A DNA stretch of 64,000 nt from WHTX01 sp038255145 (GTDB lineage Bacteria; Actinomycetota; Acidimicrobiia; Acidimicrobiales; CAIXPF01): contig JBBSLP010000002.1 of assembly GCA_038255145.1 (NCBI GenBank), forward strand, positions 1 to 64,000, written 5' to 3'. A program made the translations under genes and the position numbers. The notes beneath the pieces are model-generated. The model did not search any database. It worked only from the letters and a program-made list of their open reading frames with translations, and was not told the origin of the DNA. Shown here piece by piece: positions 6,958 through 16,126 of the stretch (position 1 is the first letter of the stretch; every line of letters begins with the position of its first letter).

Positions 6958-9285
6958 TCAGGCGATGGCGTCGGCGATGACGAGGTCCGTCACCCGGTCG
7001 TCGTCGTAGCCGAGGATGTCGTGGAGCACGATGTCGGTGTGCTGGCCCATCGTCGGGCCACCCCAGGCCGGTCCGCCGGGGGAGCGCGACAGCAGGACGT
7101 GCGGCCCCTCGACCCACACCTCGCCGTGGATGGGGTGGGGCACCTTGCGGAAGTGGTGGCGGTGGGCGAGCTGGGGGTCGGCCGCGCACTCCACCGAGTT
7201 CTGCACCTGGTGGGCGGTGATGCCGGCGGCGATGAGGCGGGCCTGGAGCACCTCGGCGTCCTGGTCCGCCGTCCACGCCGTCAGCCCGTCGGCGTCGATG
7301 GGGGTGCCTCCGCCCTGGCCCATGAGGGTGGCCAGCCGTTGGCGCTCGCCGTCGGTGCCACAGGCGATGGCCAGCCAGCGGTTCTCACCGGCACAGGGGA
7401 ACACGCCGTGGGGGTGGCGGGTGTCGTCGTCGTTGCCCCGCCGGCTGAGCACCACGCCGTCGCGGCTGTAGGCCAGCAACCCGGGGCTGAGGAAGTGCAG
7501 TGCCGCTTCGGCCTGGGACAGGTCGATGTGCTGGCCCTGGCCCGTGCGGCGGCGGTGGTCGACGGCGGCCAGGAGCACGGCCACGGTCATCCGCGGCGAC
7601 GTGTAGTCGGTGTAGGCCAGGAAGGGGCCGGCGGGGGGACGGTCAGCCCAGCCGGTGACGTCGTAGAAGCCGGCCACGGCGCCGGCCAGGTTGCCGAAGC
7701 CGGCGAAGTCGGCCTCGGGGCCGGTCTGGCCCATCAGGCAGGTCGACACCATGATGACCGAGGGGTTGATGGCGGCCAGCTCGTCGTAGGCCAGGCCCCA
7801 GTTGCGCATGGCCTTGGGGGTGAAGGCCTCGATGACCACGTCGGCCCATCGCACCAGGTCCCGCACCACGTCGCGCGCCTCGGGCGTGGACAGGTTCAGG
7901 GTGATGGAGAGCTTGCCGGCGTTGGGGTTGTGCCACTGGCCGGTGTCCTCGATGCCCCCCGGGGTGCCGGCCAGGAAGGGCCCGGCGTTGCGGATCACGT
8001 CGGGTCGGCGCTCGGACTCGATGCGCACGACGGTCGCTCCCCAGTCGGCCAGGACCCGGGTGGCCATGGGCCCGGCGATGGCCCAGGTCAGGTCGAGCAC
8101 CTTCAGCCCTTCGAGGGGGCGGGCGGGAGAGTCGTCGGCGCTCGACGATGACGGGCCCGGCTCGGGGAGGGCGGGGCGTGCGGGGCGGGCCGGCAGGTGG
8201 CCGTTGGCCTCACCGAGGGCGGGGGGCGGGCCCAGGCGTCGCAGCGGGGTGGCCGAGGCCTTGGCGAAGGGGCCGGGGCAGCGGACCCCGTCGAGGACGT
8301 CCCAGTACTCCCGTGCCGCGAACTGCGGTGACTCGACCACATCGGCCAACGTGGCCACGGGGGAGAGCAGCAACCGGCGTTCGACGGCCGCGGCCACGAG
8401 CTCGGCCTTGGTCTTGGTCGCCGTCAGCCTGCCCACCGCGGCCACCGCCGTCGCCAGCACCGAGGGGTCGAGCTGGCCCGAGAACAGCAGGTTGAAGAAG
8501 TCCACCCAGTCGAGGGAACGGACCTCCTCGCTGCAGTGGCCCTCCTCGTGGACCCAGTCCATGAGCCGCTGGGTGAAGGGCCCGATCATGGCGCCGAACA
8601 GGAAGGTGATGGACACGCTGCCATCGAGGGCGGGGTACACGAACTGCGCCGTGTAGGGCCCGATGCGGATGCCGCCGGAGCACCGCTGGTAGAGCGGGGC
8701 CCCGACCAGCGAGGCCAGCATGGACATCTGGGTGCACTGCATCATGGCCTGCTGGCACGAGGCGGAGACGTGCTGGCCCCAGCCGCTGCGCACCCGCTCG
8801 TGCAGGGCGATGAGGGCGCCGTTGGCCGCTTCCGCCGAGCCGTGCAGCCACGACTGGGGGATGGAGATGCGCACCGGGGGCCGGTCGGCGTCCCCGGTGA
8901 GGGCCACCTGGCCGCCGGCGGCCCCGATGGTCAGGTCGCTGGCCGGCCACGACGCCTTGGGCCCGTCGTCGCCGAAGGGGGACACGTTCACCGTGACCAG
9001 GGCGGGGTTGGCCGCCCGCAAGGCGGCCAGGTCGACGTCGGGGAAGGCGCCACAGTCGAGCACCACGTCGGCCGAGGCCGCCAGTTCGGCCACCGCGGCC
9101 GCATCGGTGGCCACCACCGACCGCTTGCCCCGGTTGTAGGCCAGGTGCCACAGCTCGTCGTCGCGGCACGTGCTCCCGCCGGGGGGCTCGACGAGGACCA
9201 CCTCGGCACCGAGCTGGGCCAGGATGAACCCGGCGAAGTTGGCCCGTTCGTCGGTCAGATCGAGGATGCGGTAGCCGCTCAGCAC
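6958..9285 (-). CDS. Double-domain CaiB/BaiF CoA-transferase family III protein
   Basis: A 775-residue protein made of two consecutive class III CoA-transferase domains. Domain 1 (about 1-370) starts YRILDLTDERANFAGFILAQ with LVEPPGGS, and contains HLAYNRGKRSVV and the late TLADVVESPQF motif. Domain 2 (about 395-775) restarts with PLEGLKVLDLTWAIAGPMA, IESERRPDVIR, NAGKLSITLNLS and GQGQHIDLSQAEAALHFLSP. Single-domain family members are about 400 residues and dimerise as interlocked rings, so this is a covalently fused pair. It would move CoA between carboxylic acids. It is divergent from a close paralogue at 9424 with a 138-bp gap. The substrate is unknown; steroid, aromatic or branched fatty acids are plausible. 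Confidence 0.9.
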   Translation of the reverse strand: MLSGYRILDLTDERANFAGFILAQLGAEVVLVEPPGGSTCRDDELWHLAYNRGKRSVVATDAAAVAELAASADVVLDCGAFPDVDLAALRAANPALVTVNVSPFGDDGPKASWPASDLTIGAAGGQVALTGDADRPPVRISIPQSWLHGSAEAANGALIALHERVRSGWGQHVSASCQQAMMQCTQMSMLASLVGAPLYQRCSGGIRIGPYTAQFVYPALDGSVSITFLFGAMIGPFTQRLMDWVHEEGHCSEEVRSLDWVDFFNLLFSGQLDPSVLATAVAAVGRLTATKTKAELVAAAVERRLLLSPVATLADVVESPQFAAREYWDVLDGVRCPGPFAKASATPLRRLGPPPALGEANGHLPARPARPALPEPGPSSSSADDSPARPLEGLKVLDLTWAIAGPMATRVLADWGATVVRIESERRPDVIRNAGPFLAGTPGGIEDTGQWHNPNAGKLSITLNLSTPEARDVVRDLVRWADVVIEAFTPKAMRNWGLAYDELAAINPSVIMVSTCLMGQTGPEADFAGFGNLAGAVAGFYDVTGWADRPPAGPFLAYTDYTSPRMTVAVLLAAVDHRRRTGQGQHIDLSQAEAALHFLSPGLLAYSRDGVVLSRRGNDDDTRHPHGVFPCAGENRWLAIACGTDGERQRLATLMGQGGGTPIDADGLTAWTADQDAEVLQARLIAAGITAHQVQNSVECAADPQLAHRHHFRKVPHPIHGEVWVEGPHVLLSRSPGGPAWGGPTMGQHTDIVLHDILGYDDDRVTDLVIADAIA

Positions 9286-9389
9286 GGCCCCGTTCTACCC
9301 CGTGCCGCTCGTCACCCGGGCATCCACCTCCGGCCTCGGACACCCCTGTCCAGCTCTGTGCCGTCCGTCACGTTGTCCTCCCGTCGGGG

Positions 9390-9395
9390 TAGCGT
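9390..9395 (+). promoter_or_regulatory. Candidate -10 element for the 9424 CoA-transferase
   Basis: TAGCGT, a TAnnnT-type -10 box, lies 29 bases before the GTG start. The Shine-Dalgarno AGGGGG is at about 9413-9418. No good -35 box is seen at the normal distance. Confidence 0.35.
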
Positions 9396-9423
9396 CGGGA
9401 CGACCACGACCCAGGGGGACACC

Positions 9424-11871
9424 GTGCTCGGCGACTACCGCGTGCTCGATCTGACCGACGAACGGGGCCACCTGGCTGGCGCCATGCTGCGCCAGCTCGG
9501 CGCCGAGGTCATCGCCATCGAGCCTCCGGGTGGGTCCTCGGCCCGGACCCTGGGCCCCTTCGCCGGCGATGTCGTCGACCCCGAGCGCTCGCTGCACCAC
9601 TGGGCCTACAACCGGGGCAAGAAGAGCGTCGTGCTCGACCTCGACACCGACGAGGGCCGCGACGCCCTGCGCGCCCTGGCCGCCGGGGCCGACATCCTCA
9701 TCGAGTCGGCCGGGCCCGGCGTGATGGACGGCAGGGGCCTGGGTTGGGCCGAGCTGTCCGCCCTGAACCCCGCCCTGGTCCACGTGTCCATCAGCGCCTT
9801 CGGCAGCGATGGCCCCAAGGCCACCTGGGCGGCGTCTGACCTGGTCATCCAGGCGTCGGCCGGCAACATGGCCCTCACCGGGGACAAGGACCGGGCCCCC
9901 CTGCGGGCCGGGGGCACCCTGCCCCAGGCGTACCACAACGCCGCTTCGGAAGCGGCGGGCGCCGCCCTCCTCGCCCTGTTCGAGCGCCAGAACCGTTCGG
10001 GTCTGGGTCAGCACGTGGACGCCTCGGCCCAGCAGAGCATGAACCAGTCGTGCCAGTCCATGATGCTGGCCCACCCCCTGGGGGCCATGTCGACGACCCG
10101 CATCGCCGGGGGCGCCAACCTGCAGGGCATCGACATCCAGCTGATGTGGCCGTGCCAGGACGGCCACGCCTCGGTCACCCTGCTGTTCGGCACCGGCTTC
10201 GCCCGCTTCACCCAACGGCTCATGGACTGGGTGTGCGAGGAGGGCTTCTGCGACGAGGCCATGCGGGACAAGGACTGGATCGAGTACCCCATGATGCTGC
10301 TCGACGGGCGCGAGCCCGTGGCCGAGTACGAGCGGGTCAAGTCCACCCTGACCACGTTCTTCGCCACCAAGACCAAGGCCCAGCTCCTCGACGCAGCCAT
10401 GACCCGTCGGGTGCTGATCGCCCCGGTGTGGACCACGGCCGAGGTGGTCGACAGCCCCCAGCTGGCCGACCGGTCGTACTGGGAGGACGTCGACCACGGT
10501 GAGCTCGGCCTCATCCGCTACCCCGGCGCCTTCGCCAGGTTCAGCACCACCCCACTCGAGCCCCTGCCGGCGGCGCCCAGGCTGGGGGAGCACACCGACG
10601 AGGTGCTGTCGGGCGCGGCACGCCGGCCCCACGTGGTCGTGCGCGAGGCGGACCCCTCGGCACCGCCGTCGACGGCCAGGCCGCTCGAGGGCATCAAGGT
10701 CCTCGACTTCATGTGGGCCATGGCCGGTCCCGCCGCCTCGCGGGTCCTGACCGACCATGGCGCCCAGGTCGTGCGGGTCGAGTCGGTCAACAAGATGGAC
10801 GCGGCCCGCACCCTGGCCCCGTTCCGCGACGACGTGACCGACCCCGAGTACTCGGGCCTGTGGAACAACATGAACGCGGGCAAGTCGGGCCTGGCCCTCG
10901 ACCTGTCCAAGCCCGGGGCCATCGACGTCATCTGGGACCTGATCGACTGGGCCGACGTCGTCCTCGAGTCGTTCTCCCCTCGGGCCATGGCGGCGTGGGG
11001 GATCAGCCACGACCAGGTGTTGGCCCGCCGGCCCGACCTGGTCATGGCGTCGAGCTGTCTGATGGGCCAGAGCGGACCGTTGGCCATGCTGGCCGGCTTC
11101 GGCACCATGGCCGCGGCCATCTCCGGCTTCTTCCAGCCCGTGGGCTGGCCCGACCGGGCGCCGGCGGGAGCCTTCGGGGCCTACACCGACTACACCTCGC
11201 CGCGGTGGCTGGTGGCGTCGGTGGTCGCCGCGCTGGAGCACCGCCGGGCCACGGGCCAGGGCCAGTACATCGACCTGTCGCAATCCGAGGCCGCCCTGCA
11301 CCTTCTGGCCCCCGCCCTGCTCGACCGCACGGTCAACGGCCGCACCCTGGCCCGGGCCGGCAACCGCGACCTGGTCCACGCCCCCCAGGGCGTGTACCGA
11401 ACCGCCGGGGACGACCAGTGGATCGCCATCGCCTGCACCGACGACGCCGCCTGGGCCGCGGTGGCCCGGGCCCTGGGGCGCGCTGACCTCGTTGACCTGG
11501 CCGTGGCCGAGCGCCATCGCCGCCACGACGAGCTCGACGACCTCATCTCCCGGTGGACGGCGGACGAGGACGGCCACGAGCTGATGCACCGGCTGCAGGA
11601 GGCCGGGGTGCCGGCGCACGCCGTGCACAACTCGGCCCAGATCGAGGCCGACCCCCAGATGGTCCACCGCGGCCACTTCGTCGAGGTCGCCCACGCCAAG
11701 CAGGGCACCACCGTGATCGAGGCCAGCCGCTTCACCCTGTCGCGCACCCCCGGCGTCGCCACCTACGGCGGGCCCACCTTCGGCGAGCACACCTTCGAGG
11801 TGCTCAGCGAGGTGCTGGGCTACGACGTCGACCACATCGCCGACCTGGCGGCGGCCGAGTTGTTGGAGTGA
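9424..11871 (+). CDS. Double-domain CaiB/BaiF CoA-transferase family III protein (paralogue)
   Basis: An 815-residue paralogue of the protein at 6958-9285 with the same two-domain build. Domain 1 has YRVLDLTDERGHLAGAMLRQ, AIEPPGGSS, HHWAYNRGKKSVVLDL and ASAQQSMNQSCQ. Domain 2 has PLEGIKVLDFMWAMAGPAA, NNMNAGKSGLALDLS and GQGQYIDLSQSEAALHLLAP, ending TFEVLSEVLGYD. The frame is open far upstream, but the GTG at 9424 is the start because AGGGGG lies 5 bases before it and MLGDYRVLDLTDE matches the paralogue's N-terminus. Pirin follows 59 bp downstream. Conservation between the two copies is strong in both halves, suggesting that duplication came after fusion. Confidence 0.9.
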   Translation: MLGDYRVLDLTDERGHLAGAMLRQLGAEVIAIEPPGGSSARTLGPFAGDVVDPERSLHHWAYNRGKKSVVLDLDTDEGRDALRALAAGADILIESAGPGVMDGRGLGWAELSALNPALVHVSISAFGSDGPKATWAASDLVIQASAGNMALTGDKDRAPLRAGGTLPQAYHNAASEAAGAALLALFERQNRSGLGQHVDASAQQSMNQSCQSMMLAHPLGAMSTTRIAGGANLQGIDIQLMWPCQDGHASVTLLFGTGFARFTQRLMDWVCEEGFCDEAMRDKDWIEYPMMLLDGREPVAEYERVKSTLTTFFATKTKAQLLDAAMTRRVLIAPVWTTAEVVDSPQLADRSYWEDVDHGELGLIRYPGAFARFSTTPLEPLPAAPRLGEHTDEVLSGAARRPHVVVREADPSAPPSTARPLEGIKVLDFMWAMAGPAASRVLTDHGAQVVRVESVNKMDAARTLAPFRDDVTDPEYSGLWNNMNAGKSGLALDLSKPGAIDVIWDLIDWADVVLESFSPRAMAAWGISHDQVLARRPDLVMASSCLMGQSGPLAMLAGFGTMAAAISGFFQPVGWPDRAPAGAFGAYTDYTSPRWLVASVVAALEHRRATGQGQYIDLSQSEAALHLLAPALLDRTVNGRTLARAGNRDLVHAPQGVYRTAGDDQWIAIACTDDAAWAAVARALGRADLVDLAVAERHRRHDELDDLISRWTADEDGHELMHRLQEAGVPAHAVHNSAQIEADPQMVHRGHFVEVAHAKQGTTVIEASRFTLSRTPGVATYGGPTFGEHTFEVLSEVLGYDVDHIADLAAAELLE

Positions 11872-11930
11872 CAGGCTGAGCTCGGAGCCGGTCACCGACC
11901 GGACGGTCCGGGACCGGGAGGACGGCCAGC

Positions 11931-12881
11931 ATGAGTGGTCCGGTGAGCGACGTCGACGCCCCGACGGATGAACCCGCCGTCGGCCGACCCACCCCGCCAG
12001 CGGTCGAGCTCAGCGACAGCCGGGCCGAGACCGTGGGTCACATCCCGGTCCGTCGGGCCCTGCCCCGGCGGGGTCGGCGCACCGTGGGGGCATGGTGCTT
12101 CGCCGACCACATGGGCCCGGCCGACGTGACCGAGGAGCACGGCCTCGACATCGGCCCCCACCCCCACATCGGCCTGCAGACGGTGACGTGGCTGGTGGAC
12201 GGCCAGGTCCTGCACCGGGACAGCCTCGGCTCCGAGCAGGTCATCGAGCCCGGCCAGCTCAACCTGATGACCGCGGGTGACGCCGTGTCCCACGCCGAGG
12301 AGGCCACCGGCCACTACCGGGGCACGCTGCAGGGCATCCAGCTGTGGATCGCCCTGCCCGAGGCCACCCGCCACGGCCCGGCCGCCTTCGAACACCACGC
12401 CGAACTGCCCCGCCTCGACCTCGACGGGGCCGTGGCCACGGTGCTCGTGGGCGAGCTCGACGGTGTGGCCAGCCCGGCCCGCCACGACACCGCCCTGGTC
12501 GGCGCCGACCTGACCCTCCACCCCAACGATCGGCACGCCGCGGTCACGGTGCCGCTGCGGGCCGACTTCGAGCACGCCCTGGTGGTGCTGGAGGGCACCA
12601 TCGGCGTCGATGGCCAGGCCGTGGGGCCGGGCCAGCTGGCCTACCTGGGCCGGGGCCGCGACGAGCTCGGCCTCGACGTGCCCGAGGCCGCCCGCGTGGT
12701 TCTCATCGGTGGCGAGCCTTTCGAGTCCGAGCTGGTCATGTGGTGGAACTTCGTGGGGCGCAGCCAGGCCGAGATCGACGACGCCTACGCGGCGTGGGCC
12801 GTCGGGGACGACCGCTTCGGCCGGGTGGCGTCCCCCCTGCCCCGCATCCCCGTCGGCCCACCCTGGTGGCAGCGCCGCTGA
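11931..12881 (+). CDS. Pirin family protein
   Basis: A 316-residue bicupin. The first cupin carries the metal motif PHPHIGLQTVTWLVDG (about 70-85) and the later GDAVSHAEEA (about 116-125), supplying the two His of HPH, a His and a Glu as in pirin. The second cupin (from about 180) has FEHALVVLEGTIGVDGQAVGPGQLAYLG. Pirins are cytoplasmic iron cupins reported as quercetinases or redox-linked regulators of central metabolism. The C-terminal MWWNFVGRSQAEIDDA stretch is typical of the family. It is convergent with the SDR gene (14-bp gap). The ATG at 11931 has GGGAGGAC upstream. Confidence 0.93.
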   Translation: MSGPVSDVDAPTDEPAVGRPTPPAVELSDSRAETVGHIPVRRALPRRGRRTVGAWCFADHMGPADVTEEHGLDIGPHPHIGLQTVTWLVDGQVLHRDSLGSEQVIEPGQLNLMTAGDAVSHAEEATGHYRGTLQGIQLWIALPEATRHGPAAFEHHAELPRLDLDGAVATVLVGELDGVASPARHDTALVGADLTLHPNDRHAAVTVPLRADFEHALVVLEGTIGVDGQAVGPGQLAYLGRGRDELGLDVPEAARVVLIGGEPFESELVMWWNFVGRSQAEIDDAYAAWAVGDDRFGRVASPLPRIPVGPPWWQRR

Positions 12882-12895
12882 CCTGGTGGTTCGGC

Positions 12896-13726
12896 TCAGC
12901 CCTTGGTCAGGCGCCGCTCGGCCAACATGGCCGTGTTGGTCAGCTCCACGCCCCGCAGCAGCTCGGGGTGGGTGAGGACCCAGAAGCGGTCCTGGAGGAT
13001 GGCGTCGAGCACCAGTTCGCCCACGGCGTCGGGGTCCATGCCCGCCTCGAGTGAGGCCTGGATGCCAGCGGCCGTCTTGCCCGAGGCCTCACCGTCGGTC
13101 TTGGGCTTGGCCTTGGACGGCCGGTAGCTGACCGAGTGGCGGGAGATGTTGGTGTTGATGGGCCCGGGGCACAGGCACGAGGCGTGCACGGGGCTGTCGC
13201 GGGCCCGCAGCTCGCGCTCGAGCGTCTCCATCAGGGCCACCACGCCGAACTTGGCCACGTTGTAGGCCCCCATCATCCGGTGGGCGAACAGCCCGGCCAG
13301 CGACGACGTGGCGTTGATGTGGCCCTCGCCCTGGGCCTCGAGCAGGGGCAGGAAGACCTTGACCCCGTAGATGGGGCCCCACAGGTCGACGTCGATGATC
13401 CACTTCCAGTCGTCGAGGTTCATCTTCGACGTGGGGGTGGGGATGCCGATGCCGGCGTTGTTGCACACCACGTGCACGGCGCCGAAGCGGTCGAGGGTGG
13501 TCTGGGCCAGGGCCTCGACCTGGGCCAGCTGGGACACGTCGCACGTGGTCGACTCGGCCTCGACGCCGCCGGCCCGCAGCTCGGCCACCGTCTCCTCGAG
13601 CATCCCGGTGTCGAGGTCGGCCACCATGACCTTCATGCCCGATCCGGCGAAGGCCCGGACCATGCCCCGGCCGATGCCGCTGGCCCCTCCGGTGACCACG
13701 GCCACCTTGCCCTGAACGTCCTCCAC
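12896..13726 (-). CDS. Short-chain dehydrogenase/reductase (SDR)
   Basis: A 276-residue classical SDR. The cofactor motif TGGASGIGRG is at residues about 12-21, an Asp after beta-2 (VADLD) suggests NAD(H) preference, and the NNAGIG motif is near 90. The catalytic set is ATSSLAG (Ser) and AYNVAKFGV (Tyr-x3-Lys) with CPGPINTNI after it. The insertion RPSKAKPKTDGEASGKTA near residue 205 is a lid-like loop. The usual substrates of this group are hydroxyacyl, sterol or aromatic alcohols. No operon partner is on the same strand nearby; the lipase gene lies 55 bp upstream on the same strand and could be co-transcribed. Confidence 0.9.
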   Translation of the reverse strand: MEDVQGKVAVVTGGASGIGRGMVRAFAGSGMKVMVADLDTGMLEETVAELRAGGVEAESTTCDVSQLAQVEALAQTTLDRFGAVHVVCNNAGIGIPTPTSKMNLDDWKWIIDVDLWGPIYGVKVFLPLLEAQGEGHINATSSLAGLFAHRMMGAYNVAKFGVVALMETLERELRARDSPVHASCLCPGPINTNISRHSVSYRPSKAKPKTDGEASGKTAAGIQASLEAGMDPDAVGELVLDAILQDRFWVLTHPELLRGVELTNTAMLAERRLTKG

Positions 13727-13781
13727 GATTCCCCCCGGCGTCTCACTGCAGCAACGGACGACGCACCCTAGTGGTACGGCG

Positions 13782-15062
13782 TCAGGGCAGGGGTCGGGTG
13801 GAGCAGCCGGTCGGCGCGGCCACGCCGGCCACCCGTTCCAGCAGCCAGTCGACCACCTTGTCCGCCGCTTCGGTGCGCAGGGAGAGGTGGCCGGCCGTGG
13901 CGTAGGTGTCGAGCTCTATGTCGGCCCCGGCCTTGCACTGCTGGGTGACGTAGTCCTCGGTGACGTCGGGGCGGACCAGAGGGTCGGCCAGGCCCTGGGA
14001 CACCAGCAGGGGGACGGCCTGGGCCTTGGCCGGCGGGGAGTTCTGCTCCAGCAGCTCGGACCAACCGGGAGTGGCGGACGGCTCGGCGGACAGGAACTCG
14101 GTGAGCAGGGCGACCACGTCGGGCAGGGCGGCGATGGTCTCCTCGTTGTCCCCGATGCAGTCGCGGCCCAGGCTGGCCACGTAGGGCTTGGCCGCCTCGT
14201 GGACGACGGCGTCCTCGTTGGCCTCGGGGTACAGCCGCGACCACGACGAGATGGCCAGGGCGGTGAGGAGCACGCCGGCGGGCTCCTCGGCGTCCCGTTC
14301 GAGCAGCACGCCCAGGTCGGTGGGCGGGGACATGGGGGCGGCGCCGACCACGTCGAGCTCTGGCGCGTAGCTGGGGGCGAGGGCGGCGGCGAACAGGGTG
14401 GCGTGGCCGCCCTGGGAGTGGCCGTAGATGGCGCTGACCTTGCTGGTGTGCCCCCCGGTCAGGCCGCTGGCGGCGCGGATGGAGTCGAGCGTGGATCGGC
14501 CTTCGCTCTCGCCCACCAGGTAGGGGTGGGGGCCGGGTGTGCCCAGGCCCGGGTAGTCGGTCGCCACCACGACGACGCCGCCGGCCAGCAGCTGGTCGAG
14601 TCCGGGGACCCGTTCCAGGCCACCCAGGCCGAAGTCGATGGTGGGGGCGCAGCGCGAGGCCACGCCGCTGGTGCCGTGGGCCCAGGCCACCACGGGCCAG
14701 CCCCCCGCCGGCGGCTCACCGGGAGGGACGGCGGCCACGCCGGACACGGCGATGGCCGTGCCCTCGGCGTCGGTCGACGTGTAGAGGACGCGGGTGACCG
14801 TGGCCCCCGACTTCAAGGGGGTCAGCACCTGGCTGCGGATGAGGGTGCCGGGGCCGCCGGCGGGCAGGGTGGCCGGTGGGGTGTAGAAGGCCGAGGGCCC
14901 GTCCGGTTCGGCGATGTTCTCGAAGCCGAGCCAGGCCGCGGGCACGAGGGCGGCGATGGCGAGCAGGCCGACGACGGCGACGACGAGCTCCCGGCGGCGG
15001 CGGTGCCCGGGGCGGTGGTCCGGAGCGGGCGTCGGCTCGGCCGTCGGTCGAGGGGTCGTCAT
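13782..15062 (-). CDS. Membrane-anchored or secreted lipase (LIP-type alpha/beta hydrolase)
   Basis: A 426-residue alpha/beta hydrolase preceded by a Pro-rich cytoplasmic tip, an RRRR patch and a hydrophobic helix at about 26-44, acting as signal-anchor or signal peptide. The oxyanion region is VVAWAHGTSG (about 124-133), the nucleophile elbow GHSQGG places Ser216, a likely acid is the Asp in LVSQGLADPLVRPD, and the His is in ATAGHLSLR near the end. The pattern matches the secretory lipase family PF03583. Its ATG overlaps the stop of the oxidase gene (15059) by 4 bp, so the two are translationally coupled. It probably releases fatty acids or alcohols from esters outside the membrane. Confidence 0.88.
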   Translation of the reverse strand: MTTPRPTAEPTPAPDHRPGHRRRRELVVAVVGLLAIAALVPAAWLGFENIAEPDGPSAFYTPPATLPAGGPGTLIRSQVLTPLKSGATVTRVLYTSTDAEGTAIAVSGVAAVPPGEPPAGGWPVVAWAHGTSGVASRCAPTIDFGLGGLERVPGLDQLLAGGVVVVATDYPGLGTPGPHPYLVGESEGRSTLDSIRAASGLTGGHTSKVSAIYGHSQGGHATLFAAALAPSYAPELDVVGAAPMSPPTDLGVLLERDAEEPAGVLLTALAISSWSRLYPEANEDAVVHEAAKPYVASLGRDCIGDNEETIAALPDVVALLTEFLSAEPSATPGWSELLEQNSPPAKAQAVPLLVSQGLADPLVRPDVTEDYVTQQCKAGADIELDTYATAGHLSLRTEAADKVVDWLLERVAGVAAPTGCSTRPLP

Positions 15063-15775
15063 CGGAACCGGGGCTCGGTCATGCGGGCTTCGCTCTCCTG
15101 TTTGTGGACCCGCTCGTCATAGCCGATCTGGCGGAACACGTCGGCCAGGGACGCGAAGTCGCCGTAGTCGGCGGTGAAGTCGCTCGTCCACGGGGTGTCC
15201 TCCCACTCGGGGTGTTCGGACACCAGCGTCATGTACTCGTGCTCGGCGTGGTCCTCGAAATCGGCGTTGAGGCGGTAGCTCGACTTGGGGTGCAGCACGT
15301 AGAGCAGCCAGGACAGCTGGTAGTAGGCGAAGGCGATGGCCTGGGGCAGGATCAGGCCCCGTAGGCGCCCGCTGCGCACGCCGTCCTTCTCCAACAGCTC
15401 CTCGAGGATGAGCAGGTGCCACTGCTCGTTGTCCTGCTGGGCCCGGCTCTCGGCCACCCGGTCGGCGATGCGTCGGGCCAGGCCGGTGCGCTCGTAGACG
15501 TGGGTGATGGCGATGTAGGCCACCTGCTCCCAGGCCTGGTAGGGCACCCGGGCGATGAGCTCGAGCACCCGGAACTTCAGCAGGGTGCGGGGCCTGCCGT
15601 AGACCAGGTCGAGCGAGCGGAACAGCACCTTGGCGGCCAGCCCGTAACGACGGCGGGGGGCGGCCAGGGTGACGGCCTGCTCCCGACGGCGGTCCTCGGC
15701 GTCGAGGTGGCCCAGGGCGCCCGTCATGGCCAGCGCCGGCCGATCGGCGGGGGGATCACCCGGGGTCGTCGGCAT
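15059..15775 (-). CDS. Alternative/plastid terminal oxidase-like diiron protein
   Basis: A 238-residue protein with the signature of the AOX/PTOX family of membrane-bound quinol oxidases. Four Glu and two His ligands can be placed: Glu in FRVLELIARVPYQAWE, Glu and His in DNEQWH, Glu in DFEDHAEHEYM, and Glu and His in GYDERVH. FRVLELIARVPY is especially close to the plastid/cyanobacterial oxidase type. The segment PQAIAFAYYQLSWLLYVLHP is the membrane-dipping helix. Predicted reaction: quinol plus O2 to quinone and water without proton pumping. The frame is open to 15913, but the ATG at 15775 is favoured because conserved sequence begins after it. It is co-translated with the lipase downstream. 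Substrate choice (quinol or another lipid) is not fixed by sequence. Confidence 0.82.
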   Translation of the reverse strand: MPTTPGDPPADRPALAMTGALGHLDAEDRRREQAVTLAAPRRRYGLAAKVLFRSLDLVYGRPRTLLKFRVLELIARVPYQAWEQVAYIAITHVYERTGLARRIADRVAESRAQQDNEQWHLLILEELLEKDGVRSGRLRGLILPQAIAFAYYQLSWLLYVLHPKSSYRLNADFEDHAEHEYMTLVSEHPEWEDTPWTSDFTADYGDFASLADVFRQIGYDERVHKQESEARMTEPRFR

Positions 15776-15819
15776 CGACGCAATGTAGGTGGCCCATCGC
15801 CGTGGGTGTGCAGCGGGCC

Positions 15820-16086
15820 TCAGCGGGCCGGGCTCAGCACGGGGCCAGCAGGTGGCGGACCGGCAGGCCGGGGTGGTCCCGTCGACGTCGATGGGGCGCA
15901 CGGGCACGGGCACCTCTGGCGGGACACGTGGGCCTCAGCGGCGATGTCCTCCAGCGAGGTGGCGGCGAACCCCTGGCGCACGAACACCCGCAGGGCGGCG
16001 TCCATGATGGCCTCGCGCTTGGCCGGCAGCCCCCGGGTCGGAGGGGCCTGCCCGGCTCCGAGGGGGACGGGTGGCACATTGCCCAT
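15820..16086 (-). pseudogene. Truncated TetR-family regulator (DNA-binding half only)
   Basis: From the ATG at 16086 the frame reads a normal TetR N-terminus (AKREAIMDAALRVFVRQGFA, then TSLEDIAAEAHVSR). After VSR the expected helix-3/4 motif is replaced by a Cys/Pro-rich tail and a stop at 15820. The ligand-binding domain is missing, so a deletion has removed about 150 codons. The palindrome at 16105-16122 lies 19 bp upstream of this start and looks like the operator it once used. The oxidase gene begins 45 bp downstream. Confidence 0.7.
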
Positions 16087-16104
16087 GCTGCCTGGCCTCC
16101 ATCT

Positions 16105-16122
16105 TTGGACAGTAGTGTCCAA
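16105..16122. promoter_or_regulatory. Perfect palindromic operator candidate
   Basis: TTGGACAGTAGTGTCCAA is a perfect 7-bp inverted repeat with a 4-bp spacer. It ends 4 bases before the ATG of the flavoprotein gene at 16127 and lies just upstream of the divergent truncated TetR. TTGGACA-n4-TGTCCAA resembles operators of fatty-acid-type TetR repressors. Confidence 0.65.
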
Positions 16123-16126
16123 CGCC

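Noticed and set aside
9295..11895. 866-codon minus-strand frame over the second CoA-transferase
   Set aside because: Low-complexity antisense shadow of a gene with strong family conservation on the plus strand.
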